Translations under genes and position numbers: made by a program
DNA from: an uncultured Planctomycetaceae bacterium
GTDB taxonomy: Bacteria; Planctomycetota; Planctomycetia; Pirellulales; Thermoguttaceae
Direction of reading: 5' to 3'
DNA: 7,170 bases
NCBI GenBank assembly: GCA_947307005.1
Contig: CAMZHY010000183.1
Coordinates: 1 to 7,170, forward strand
Shown here: piece after piece, positions 1-6,207 of the stretch
Layout: each line of letters opens with the position of its first letter
Numbering within the stretch: the first letter of the stretch is position 1
The notes under the pieces: generated by a model
Database searches by the model: none
What the model saw: the letters and a program-made list of their open reading frames with translations, nothing else
What the model was told of the DNA's origin: nothing

Positions 1-221
1 GTAATCTGTTCCGTCGTGATCGGAACGTTATCGCGATACGCGTATATCTCGCCCGTTTGAGGATCAATGGATATTTGATAATCAGAGTCGTCGGAGTCGC
101 TTCCGTGACGTTTGGCCGCCGTCATCAAGGCCTCTTCGATACAACGGAAAATCACGGCCCTGTCGATGCCTTTTTCGAGATAAATCTGGTCTACCAACCG
201 CTTAATTTCGTCAGGATTCAT
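1..221 (-). CDS. nusA: Transcription termination/antitermination factor NusA, N-terminal part (gene runs off left edge)
   Basis: NusA binds RNA polymerase in the cytoplasm and modulates pausing, termination and antitermination. Only the first 73 codons are in the window. The protein opens MNPDEIKRLVDQIYLEKGID, continues with an IEEALMTAAKRHG helix and then YQISIDPQTGEIYAYRDNVP. This matches the family's N-terminal polymerase-binding domain: an acidic helix, the EALxxAAK helix, then a beta strand with a 'D..TGEI.A.RD' turn. The ATG at 219-221 is the only sensible start, because an in-frame TAG lies 15 nt upstream of it. The ribosome binding site is weak (GAAGA, 7 nt upstream). The S1 and KH RNA-binding domains would lie outside the window, so nothing can be said about them. 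rimP, which often precedes nusA, is not visible upstream. The identification comes from recognising the family pattern and rests on a short fragment. Confidence 0.85.
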   Translation of the reverse strand, partial: MNPDEIKRLVDQIYLEKGIDRAVIFRCIEEALMTAAKRHGSDSDDSDYQISIDPQTGEIYAYRDNVPITTEQI

Positions 222-531
222 GCAATCGTCTTCAGTCTAATGGAAAGCGCAAAAACGCGCCCTGTCCGTTCCCTTGAAGAGAACGCTCGCGTCGTTTTGA
301 TCAAGTTCTAAGGGTCGACCCAAGCGTTCGACTTCGATGAAAACGCCAAGATCGACGTGATTTCGACGACGTCGCCCTTCCGCGCTGATACGTTCAGGAA
401 ACATTCCTTGAACCCGACTTGTCTCCTCAATAATCAGGGGAAAAGCAGAATCGAAAACCGTCGCCCAAGTCCCGCGCGCAGGCTGACCAGACCAATCGGA
501 GAGACGCCCGCCGCACAAAACCCGGTTTATC
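222..531 (-). other. Long untranslated leader of nusA, no convincing gene
   Basis: This stretch of about 300 bases lies between the likely nusA promoter and the nusA start, and would be transcribed as a leader. A minus-strand reading frame is open across 237-533, but its first ATG overlaps the -10 box and so would not be transcribed. The next ATG, at 402-404, would give 55 residues, ending at a TAG (237-239) in the same frame as nusA. That peptide matches no family I know, is rich in Arg, and has only an AAGGA touching its ATG, which is too close for normal initiation. A GAGGAGA at about 422-428 has no start codon at useful distance. I see no tRNA or clear riboswitch. A long leader could host regulation of nusA, but no specific structure is demonstrated. 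Confidence 0.4.
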
Positions 532-564
532 ATTATAGTTTATCGCTCGCGACTGAAAAGTCAA
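532..564 (-). promoter_or_regulatory. Probable sigma70-type promoter for nusA
   Basis: Reading the minus strand, TTGACT (559-564) is followed by a perfect TATAAT (532-537). The gap between these two is 21 bp, longer than ideal. Two better-spaced alternatives share the same DNA: TTTTCA (554-559) with a 16-bp gap to TATAAT, or TTGACT with a 16-bp gap to TAAACT (537-542). The region is AT-rich compared with its surroundings and lies after the terminator of the upstream minus-strand gene, where a new promoter is expected. Confidence 0.5.
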
Positions 565-632
565 CAGAATAAAGTTAAAGCGCGCGCTATTTTTTAGGAA
601 TAATCGCTTCGACAAACTAACGACGCGACGGC

Positions 633-673
633 AAAAAGAGGGACGTTCAAGCGAATGCCAAACATCCCTCTTT
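633..673 (-). terminator. Intrinsic terminator after the GH78 gene
   Basis: In the minus-strand transcript, AAAGAGGGAUGUU (661-673) pairs with AACGUCCCUCUUU (635-647) over 13 bp with one U-G wobble. The loop is 13 nt, and a U tract follows directly (complement of the A run at 633-637). The stem starts 26 nt after the GH78 stop codon. The wobble is G-U only on the minus strand; on the plus strand it would be a C-A mismatch. This supports the assigned direction. Confidence 0.85.
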
Positions 674-678
674 CCATA

Positions 679-696
679 ACGATATCGTCGCGACGA
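679..696. repeat. Two overlapping perfect palindromes just after the GH78 stop codon
   Basis: ACGATATCGT (679-688) and TCGTCGCGACGA (685-696) are each perfect palindromes and share four bases. They sit between the GH78 stop codon (699-701) and the terminator stem. The 12-bp one has no loop and would not form a good RNA hairpin. It could be a protein-binding site or chance, since CGTCG/CGACG words are very common in this DNA. Confidence 0.35.
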
Positions 697-698
697 CG

Positions 699-3242
699 CT
701 ATTTGACTTTGAACGTCAGTTTGTTGACGCCAACTTTCAACTCGACGTACCCTGAAACCGGCGACGCGACCGCCTTGTAATCGGGAACGTTCTTCGCGGC
801 GCCGGCGGAAGGAACGTCGTATCCTTCGGGAACGGCAAGCCAGCCCTTAACGTTTTCAGGAACCAGAATTTCCGCTTCAAAAGCGTCGTCCGTTTTCTTC
901 AGCGAGACAGAAATCTTGCCGGAACTCGTCTGAGCGTTGCAACTCGCCGACGTCAATTTTCCAAGCTGCGGTTGAACGACGAACTCTTTGAAGGCGGGGG
1001 CGACGGGAACAAGACCGATCGCGTACTGCGCTAGGCAGGTCAGCCCGCCGCCGCTCCACGCATGGTTAATCGTGCCGCCGCCGTAGCCTTCCGAGCCGAT
1101 CCCCCAACCTTCCCAAAGCGTCGTGTAGTCGGGGCAGTCGACCATTCTCGTGAAACGCTTCTTGAGGCGTTCAAGCGCGTAATCTCCTTCGCCAATCATG
1201 AAGAGCGCCTGCAGAACGTATTTCTCCATGTATGGGCTGGCGTTTTCCTCGCTCTTGAAGACGTTAAACATCGCATCGTACTGCGAAGGCGCGACAAATC
1301 CCGCGACGATCGCAAGCGCGTTGGATCGGTCGTCGGTCCGTCCCTTATAGGCGGGGTTTCGATATTCGGAACCAGTCCAGAAGACTTTGTTGAAATTCGC
1401 GTTAAGCCTATCGCGTCGCGCTTTGAATTCTTGCAAACCGTTTTGATCATCGAGACGCTCGGCAAGAAAGACGGCTTCGTCGAGCGCGAGCGCGTACCAA
1501 CAGTTCAGGAGGACTCGAAGGTCGATGTTTTCGCCCCAGTCGCCCCAACTCCAATCGCCGTTTCGAACCTTAATAACGCCGTCGTCGTCGAACTCCCAAA
1601 TCAGGAGATAACGCTTAATCGCCGGATAGATATCCTCGCCCGTCGTGAAATCGCCGGAGAACCACGAGTAGGTTCCCAGTCCGCAGGCGCCGACCGTCGC
1701 GAGAATCTGCGCGGGAAGTTCTTTAGACCAGTTGCCGTCCGGAATTGGCGCGTACATCGTGCCGTCGGCTCGTTGGAAGCGCGCAAGTTCATAGAACGCT
1801 TTGCGAGGAATCGCGTCCGCGTTGCGATCGAGCGCGTAAAACGCTTCGCCAAGCTCGTTGACCGCGTCGCCCCACCAGTGCGACCGTTCACGATCGGGAC
1901 AATCGAAGTAGGAATCGCGCATCGTTACGTAAAGGGTGCGTTCCGCCTTCTTCCAAAATCTGTTGTAAAAATCATCGCTGCATTTGAACTCGGAGACGAA
2001 CGCGGCGTCGTAACCAGATTCGCGATAACGAAGCGCAATCGGTTTGACGCCCGCTGGCAGCGTGTAGATCATATGATGTCCGTTCATCCACCCGAGCGAC
2101 TCGTATTCCTGGATTCCGTCTTTTGTGACGTATTCGGCGCGAACGTTGTATTCGCTTCCGCCCATGTAGTCGTCCGTACGCATGTCGATTGTCAATCCAG
2201 CGGGCGCGTCGACCTTAAGATAAGGCGTCGCATGGAGATTGTACGGAAGATCGCAGACGACCTTCAAACCGCCGTCCGGCTGCGGTTCTTCGGTAAGCGC
2301 GACGTAATCGCGCATTCCCCAGTCTTTAAACAGGGGCGAGGGACGTTTGAAGAGATAATTCCACGGCGCCAACGGTTTCTTCGTCTGAGGATCGTACGCG
2401 AGTCCGAGTTCTTTCGCGTTCTTCCACGAGGAATCGTCAAAATCGACCGCTTTCCAGTCGCCGTTGAAGTCGTACTGCGCGTTGAAGCGAACGTTCCATT
2501 CGGCAAGACGGCGGTTCGGCTGGGGATCGACGGTCGTCATTTCGTAGGCGCCGGACGTCTTTTCACGCCAATCCTTCTCGACTGCGGACGAATCGAATTT
2601 TGGCCAAACCTCCTTCTGACCGCGTTCCGTGATATTCGGGCAAGTCAGTCCTTTGGGCGCTGCGGAATAGACGGCGGCTTTCCAAGCGGCGTCGCTCATA
2701 AGCAGGAGCCCGTCTTCGCCATTCGTCGTCGCGTCGAAAAGGAAACCGGGAAAACCGCTATTCACGTGCGAAAACGCCTGCTTGCCGAAAAACCAATGCA
2801 GAACGGCGATCGTATTCTTACCCTTCTGAAGATACGGTTTAAGATCGACAACGTCGTAATACGTGTCGTAGGGCGTCGGTCCGCGTTTGAGTCCGCCCTC
2901 GAAGACGACGTTCTTTCCGTTGACGTAAAGCCAGTATTTCGAATCGCAGGCGACGCGGCAAATCGCTTTCTCCGGAACGGCGTCGAGTTCGACCGTTTTG
3001 CGATAGGCGAGCCAGAGATTCGGTAGTATTGGATCGGGAAGACCGTCGGCGGAAATCCACTTCGCTTTGAAATCAAGAGTCGGCGAGAAATGGTCGCCAA
3101 CGGGAATCTCGCCCGCCTTGACGAGTCGCAAAGGTTGGGACGCGTCGTACTTGGCGCTGGCGTCGGCGGCGACGGCGCCTGTTGAAAGACTCGCCGTTAT
3201 CGCAGCGACGACGAACGCCATGAAAAAGAAGATGCGTTTCAT
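699..3242 (-). CDS. Secreted alpha-L-rhamnosidase-like glycoside hydrolase, family GH78
   Basis: This exported enzyme is predicted to release terminal alpha-L-rhamnose from plant or microbial glycans. Residues 1-25 form a signal peptide (MKR, hydrophobic core, AVA|AD cleavage after 25), without a lipobox. Residues about 50-175 look like the beta-rich N-terminal domain of rhamnosidases (WISADG, SKYWLYVNGK, KGKNTIAVLHWF). A second beta region reaches about 410. The (alpha/alpha)6 catalytic barrel covers about 415-745, and a beta domain with the typical 'VQPQLG...GKISVS' signature closes the protein. Catalytic candidates are D447, E452 and D459 in DCPDRERSHWWGD, plus E711 in TTLWEGW. The D/E/D spacing (+5, +12) matches that I recall for Bacillus RhaB, with E452 as acid and E711 as base. 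The length of 847 is normal. The ATG has AAGGA (3250-3254) at 7 nt. It lies 56 bp behind the kinase gene with no terminator or clear promoter between, suggesting cotranscription. The fold is secure; rhamnose specificity is inferred. Confidence 0.87.
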   Translation of the reverse strand: MKRIFFFMAFVVAAITASLSTGAVAADASAKYDASQPLRLVKAGEIPVGDHFSPTLDFKAKWISADGLPDPILPNLWLAYRKTVELDAVPEKAICRVACDSKYWLYVNGKNVVFEGGLKRGPTPYDTYYDVVDLKPYLQKGKNTIAVLHWFFGKQAFSHVNSGFPGFLFDATTNGEDGLLLMSDAAWKAAVYSAAPKGLTCPNITERGQKEVWPKFDSSAVEKDWREKTSGAYEMTTVDPQPNRRLAEWNVRFNAQYDFNGDWKAVDFDDSSWKNAKELGLAYDPQTKKPLAPWNYLFKRPSPLFKDWGMRDYVALTEEPQPDGGLKVVCDLPYNLHATPYLKVDAPAGLTIDMRTDDYMGGSEYNVRAEYVTKDGIQEYESLGWMNGHHMIYTLPAGVKPIALRYRESGYDAAFVSEFKCSDDFYNRFWKKAERTLYVTMRDSYFDCPDRERSHWWGDAVNELGEAFYALDRNADAIPRKAFYELARFQRADGTMYAPIPDGNWSKELPAQILATVGACGLGTYSWFSGDFTTGEDIYPAIKRYLLIWEFDDDGVIKVRNGDWSWGDWGENIDLRVLLNCWYALALDEAVFLAERLDDQNGLQEFKARRDRLNANFNKVFWTGSEYRNPAYKGRTDDRSNALAIVAGFVAPSQYDAMFNVFKSEENASPYMEKYVLQALFMIGEGDYALERLKKRFTRMVDCPDYTTLWEGWGIGSEGYGGGTINHAWSGGGLTCLAQYAIGLVPVAPAFKEFVVQPQLGKLTSASCNAQTSSGKISVSLKKTDDAFEAEILVPENVKGWLAVPEGYDVPSAGAAKNVPDYKAVASPVSGYVELKVGVNKLTFKVK

Positions 3243-3298
3243 CTGGTTATCCTTCGGAATGAAAGAGAGAAAAAGGTCGCGCTAAACTAAAATCACGG

Positions 3299-5176
3299 TT
3301 ACCGTTTCTGAAGAGAATCGACGCCTGACTGAGGACGATCCTGATCGACGCTTTCGGACGCGGCGCGTAAAGAATGGACGCCGGTGTTGCGAGACACGCC
3401 GCCTCGAGCGTACTCTTGAATTTCCGTTTTCATCGTCGATTCCGTAAGCGTCGGAAGGTTTAATCGCCAGGGTAAGAAGACGGTAAAGGCGCTCCCGAAG
3501 CCAGGCTGGCTCTCAAGGGTTATTTCACCTTCTAAAAGCTTGCACAACTCGCGGACGATTGAAAGTCCTAGACCGCTTCCGGAATACTCGCGCGTCATCG
3601 CGTCGCCGTTCGCCGAACTCTTGCCTTGTCGGAATTTCTCGAAGATAATCTGGCGATCCTCTTCCGCAACCCCAACGCCGGAATCCTTGACGATCATTTC
3701 GAGGAACGGAATCTCATCGGAATCGGGGGTCGTGAGCGATTTGACGACAGGAGGACGCGTTATTCGATTCACGATAACCTGAATCCGTCCCCCTTCGGGC
3801 GTAAACTTAATCGCGTTGGAAAGCAGGTTGTTGAGAATCTGTTGAATCCTCGCCTCGTCTTGACGCATCGGCGGAAGGTCGGGCTGGAACGTCGTCGTTA
3901 GATCGAGTTTCTTCTTGTCCGTCAGCGGTCGCGCCATGTCGCATTGCGCGAGCGCGATCGATTCAATACGGAAATCGGAGAGTTTAATCTCAACGCGCCC
4001 GTCCTCGATTCGCGCCATGTCGAGAATATTGTTAATCATGCTCAAGAGCGAGTTGCCGGAGTTGTTGATGTTATTGACGTATTTGCGCTGACGGTCGTCG
4101 AGCGATTCGATTGAACCTAATATCTGACTGAATCCGAGAATGCTGTTGAGGGGCGTTCGAAGCTCGTGACTCATCGTCGCCATGAAGTCCGATTTCACGC
4201 GATTGGATTCGTATAACTGCAAGTTCGCCTGCGCAAGCTCGTCGACGTTCTTCTCAAGCTCCGCGTTGAGCGAAACGAGACGGTCGTGCGTCGCGACGAG
4301 ATAAAGGAGCATTCTGTTGAATGCGACGCCTAGCGCCTCGAACTCGTCCCCCGTCCGAAGTTCGGCGCGTTTCGACACGTCGCCTTGGCTGATCGCCTCG
4401 CTAACCTCGCGAAGGCTTCTCAACGGTCTAACGACCACGACGCGAATGACGACGTAGAACGCGATCAGCGCCAGAAACGCCGTGACGATCGCGCCCCCGA
4501 GAAGCAGCGTCCAAAGTCGCGCGCGCTCTTTTTTCGCCGGAGGTTCCGGAATCGTCACTTGAACGACGCCGAGAATCGCGCCGAGTTCAAGCGACGAATT
4601 CCCCATGATCTCGCGGTGGCAGTTCCAGCACGCGCGATCGAGTTTAAGCGGCTGATAATAATGATAACGACCTTCGGCGTCGACGCGTTGAATCGGCGCG
4701 TCAAACATTTCGCCGGATACTTCGTCAACCGCGTCGGGCTTCGTTTCAAGTTCTTCAAGCATCCGTTTCTCGAAATCGTCGAGAACGAGTTCGTTCTCGT
4801 CGTCCTCCATGTCGAAACGGCGCGGGCGAATCAGTCGCGTCTCAAACCTTGCGCGTTCGCTCAGACCGCCGATCTTTTCGCTCAGCGTCGTCATCGAATC
4901 AATGAAGTCGTTGACGTCGCTCGAATCGGAAAGACCGCTCGTTCTCTCGGACGCGTCTTCCGACGCCAATCCTTTAATGTGAATAAGTAGAAACTCGCGT
5001 TCGCTGACGAGCTTGCCCATCAGAGGATTTTGAGCCTCGACCTGCGATTTTGTCGCCTTGTAGTAGAGTAAAACGCTAATCAGAATAACGACGCCAAGCG
5101 CTAGACCGAAGAAAAAAAGGCACTTCAACTCAAGACTAGACTCAAAAAATGCTCTTCCGGAACGTTTCGTCTCCAT
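3299..5176 (-). CDS. Membrane sensor histidine kinase with periplasmic c-type haem (Tll0287/DUF3365-like) domain
   Basis: This kinase senses a signal outside the inner membrane and autophosphorylates for transfer to an unseen response regulator. Positions below count from the GTG at 5183-5185 (628 residues). Segments: TM1 about 22-42; periplasmic domain about 45-222 with YHYYQPLKL then CWNCH (C186, C189, H190), a haem c attachment motif; TM2 about 224-250; HAMP about 250-303 (RPLRSL, GDEFEALG); a coiled-coil linker; HisKA with MSHELRTPLNS (phospho-acceptor H340); HATPase with N453/N457, DSGVG (501-505), the F-box IIFEKF and GSGLGLSIV (536-544). All catalytic boxes are intact. A tail of about 55 polar residues follows, and no receiver domain is present. 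I prefer the ATG at 5174-5176 (625 residues), which has GGTGGA just upstream; the GTG at 5185 has no Shine-Dalgarno sequence. The haem domain assignment follows from the CxxCH motif, its preceding YYQPLK and its position between two TM helices; the sensed ligand is unknown. Confidence 0.88.
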   Translation of the reverse strand: METKRSGRAFFESSLELKCLFFFGLALGVVILISVLLYYKATKSQVEAQNPLMGKLVSEREFLLIHIKGLASEDASERTSGLSDSSDVNDFIDSMTTLSEKIGGLSERARFETRLIRPRRFDMEDDENELVLDDFEKRMLEELETKPDAVDEVSGEMFDAPIQRVDAEGRYHYYQPLKLDRACWNCHREIMGNSSLELGAILGVVQVTIPEPPAKKERARLWTLLLGGAIVTAFLALIAFYVVIRVVVVRPLRSLREVSEAISQGDVSKRAELRTGDEFEALGVAFNRMLLYLVATHDRLVSLNAELEKNVDELAQANLQLYESNRVKSDFMATMSHELRTPLNSILGFSQILGSIESLDDRQRKYVNNINNSGNSLLSMINNILDMARIEDGRVEIKLSDFRIESIALAQCDMARPLTDKKKLDLTTTFQPDLPPMRQDEARIQQILNNLLSNAIKFTPEGGRIQVIVNRITRPPVVKSLTTPDSDEIPFLEMIVKDSGVGVAEEDRQIIFEKFRQGKSSANGDAMTREYSGSGLGLSIVRELCKLLEGEITLESQPGFGSAFTVFLPWRLNLPTLTESTMKTEIQEYARGGVSRNTGVHSLRAASESVDQDRPQSGVDSLQKR

Positions 5177-5223
5177 CTCGTCCACCGTCGTCGTTAAACA
5201 CCGTCAAAGCGTAAAAACTCGAA

Positions 5224-5242
5224 GAAACGCGCTTCGCGTCTC
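5224..5242 (-). repeat. Short hairpin-forming repeat at the kinase transcription start
   Basis: On the minus strand GAGACGCG (5235-5242) and CGCGTTTC (5224-5231) can pair over 8 bp with one G-U, leaving a 3-nt loop AAG. It abuts the -10 box, so the expected start of transcription near 5236 falls inside it and a transcript would contain only part of the stem. It may therefore act as DNA (an operator half or composite) instead of RNA, or may be chance in CG-rich DNA. Confidence 0.3.
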
Positions 5243-5257
5243 AGTATAAACGAGACG
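5237..5257. promoter_or_regulatory. Inverted repeat centred on the -10 box of the kinase promoter (candidate operator)
   Basis: CGTCTC (5237-5242) and GAGACG (5252-5257) are perfect inverted 6-bp arms separated by 9 bp. The 9-bp centre contains the whole -10 hexamer (5243-5248). A dimeric regulator bound here would block polymerase. No regulator gene is visible in the window, so the binding protein is unknown and the role is inferred from position alone. Confidence 0.45.
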
Positions 5258-5271
5258 GTATCGCGCGTCAA
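5243..5271 (-). promoter_or_regulatory. Sigma70-type promoter for the kinase-GH78 transcript
   Basis: On the minus strand TTGACG (5266-5271) and TATACT (5243-5248) are separated by exactly 17 bp, and each matches the consensus at five of six positions. Transcription would begin near 5236, leaving a leader of about 50-60 nt before the kinase start. This is the best-formed promoter in the window. Confidence 0.7.
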
Positions 5272-5366
5272 GTTTCAGAACTTGCGCAAAAGAAGAAACA
5301 ATTCGCGCGGCTTTCGTCGAGAATCATTTTTTTTGAAAATCTGACGTTCCTTCTCCTCGGCGCTTT

Positions 5367-5375
5367 TGCTATGCT
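5367..5375 (+). promoter_or_regulatory. Possible extended -10 promoter for parAB
   Basis: TGCTATGCT fits the TGnTATAAT extended -10 pattern, with two mismatches in the hexamer. No good -35 lies 17 bp upstream (TTCCTT only), which an extended -10 can tolerate. An AT-rich patch with eight T's in a row (5327-5334) lies about 35 bp further up. A start near 5382 would give an 80-nt leader, which includes a run of seven G's (5405-5411) and the palindrome CGACGCGTCG (5419-5428). Nothing else in 5186-5460 looks like a gene. Confidence 0.35.
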
Positions 5376-5460
5376 TCCTAGGCGCCCTAAGCTGGTCGAA
5401 AGGCGGGGGGGAGAACGACGACGCGTCGAGAGTTGGATCCGTAAATTCTAGGACGAAAAG

Positions 5461-6207
5461 ATGACAAGAACCTTCTGCATCGCGAATCAGAAAGGCGGGG
5501 TCGGCAAGACGACCACGGCGATCTCGCTCGCGGCGGGGTTCGTCCGCGCCGGATCGTCCACGCTCCTAATCGACCTTGATCCGCAGTGCAACGCGACGAG
5601 CGGACTCGGATTGACACCGACGACGCGTCACCCGCTCGTCACGGGCGAGCCGATTCGTCGCGCGGTCAGAAAAACGCCGAGCGGACTCGACGTGCTGCCC
5701 GGTTGTCGCAACTTTGGCGACGTAGAACGCCTAGCCAGCGCGAGAGACCCGAACGTCTTTGAGAAGATGACGCTCCATTTGACGCGCGAAACGAAGGGCT
5801 ACGACCACGTCTTTATCGACTGTCCGCCTTCGCTCGGTCCTCTCACGCAATCCGCGCTCGCTTGGTCTACCGACGTGCTTACGCCGATTCAGTGCGAATA
5901 TTTCGCGATGGAAGGGCTCGTCCAGATGATCGAAATCATCGGCAAAGCGATGAAGCGCAAATCGCGAGCGTTGGAATACGGGGGCGTCGTGTTAACGATG
6001 TGCGATTCATCGCTTGAACTTACGCGGGAAGTCGAGCGCGAGGTGCGTGATTTTTTCGGCGACGTCGTCTTTAGAACGACGATTCCGCGCGACGTCGCCA
6101 TCGCGGAAGCGCCGAGTTACGGCAAGCCAATTTTCGATTACGCGCCTCGATCCCGAGGAGCGCGAGCTTACGTCGAACTTTGTTTGGAGGTTTTGGAACG
6201 TGTCTAA
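5461..6207 (+). CDS. parA: Chromosome-partitioning ATPase ParA (Soj family)
   Basis: ParA is a cytoplasmic ATPase that dimerises on ATP, coats DNA non-specifically and moves ParB-parS complexes during chromosome segregation. The 248 residues cover the full small chromosomal type without an N-terminal helix-turn-helix extension. The deviant Walker A is KGGVGKTT (11-18) with the signature lysine K11 and the P-loop lysine K16. Walker A' is LLIDLDPQ (35-42, with D40), and Walker B is VFIDCPPSLG (116-125, with D119). The C-terminal part, with TTIPRDVAIAEAPSYGKPIFDY, is typical of Soj-type proteins. The ATG at 5461 has AGGA 7 nt upstream, and the protein aligns with the family from its first residues. 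The stop codon overlaps the parB start by 8 bases. It is transcribed away from the sensor kinase gene, and the usual neighbours rsmG and mnmG are not seen. Confidence 0.95.
   Translation: MTRTFCIANQKGGVGKTTTAISLAAGFVRAGSSTLLIDLDPQCNATSGLGLTPTTRHPLVTGEPIRRAVRKTPSGLDVLPGCRNFGDVERLASARDPNVFEKMTLHLTRETKGYDHVFIDCPPSLGPLTQSALAWSTDVLTPIQCEYFAMEGLVQMIEIIGKAMKRKSRALEYGGVVLTMCDSSLELTREVEREVRDFFGDVVFRTTIPRDVAIAEAPSYGKPIFDYAPRSRGARAYVELCLEVLERV
6186..6202 (+). promoter_or_regulatory. Ribosome binding site and GTG start of parB, inside the end of parA
   Basis: GGAGG (6186-6190) lies 9 nt before GTG (6200-6202). This decides the parB start: the protein from this GTG begins with the conserved LGRGLNTLL motif, and no ATG in the frame occurs until far downstream (codon 125). 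The GTG lies within the parA reading frame, so the two genes are probably translationally coupled. Confidence 0.75.

Noticed and set aside
395..425. GGGTTCAAGG on the minus strand resembling a tRNA T-loop
   Set aside because: The flanking bases cannot form the T stem, and no acceptor or anticodon arms are found.
237..533. A 98-codon minus-strand frame upstream of nusA, considered as rimP or a small gene
   Set aside because: It lacks the RimP signature (LEVSSPG followed by DRPL), its first ATG overlaps the -10 box, and it has no properly spaced ribosome binding site. A 55-codon version from 404 cannot be excluded.
1142..1157. parS-like sequence CCATTCTCGTGAAACG
   Set aside because: Only 11 of 16 positions match the parS consensus, with one half-site nearly intact and the other poor, and it lies within the GH78 coding region.
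1062..3026. A 654-codon open frame on the plus strand, opposite the GH78 gene
   Set aside because: It is in exact codon register with the minus-strand gene, so its stops would appear only where GH78 uses TTA, CTA or TCA codons, which this genome avoids. The translation is rich in Arg, Val and Phe without any domain, whereas the minus strand encodes a complete recognisable enzyme.
4385..4990. A 201-codon plus-strand frame opposite the kinase
   Set aside because: Same codon-register effect; the minus strand encodes HAMP and haem-domain segments with clear family motifs.
5305..5340. T8 run considered as a terminator on the plus strand
   Set aside because: No stable GC stem precedes it and there is no plus-strand gene upstream to terminate; it is better seen as AT-rich promoter-upstream DNA.
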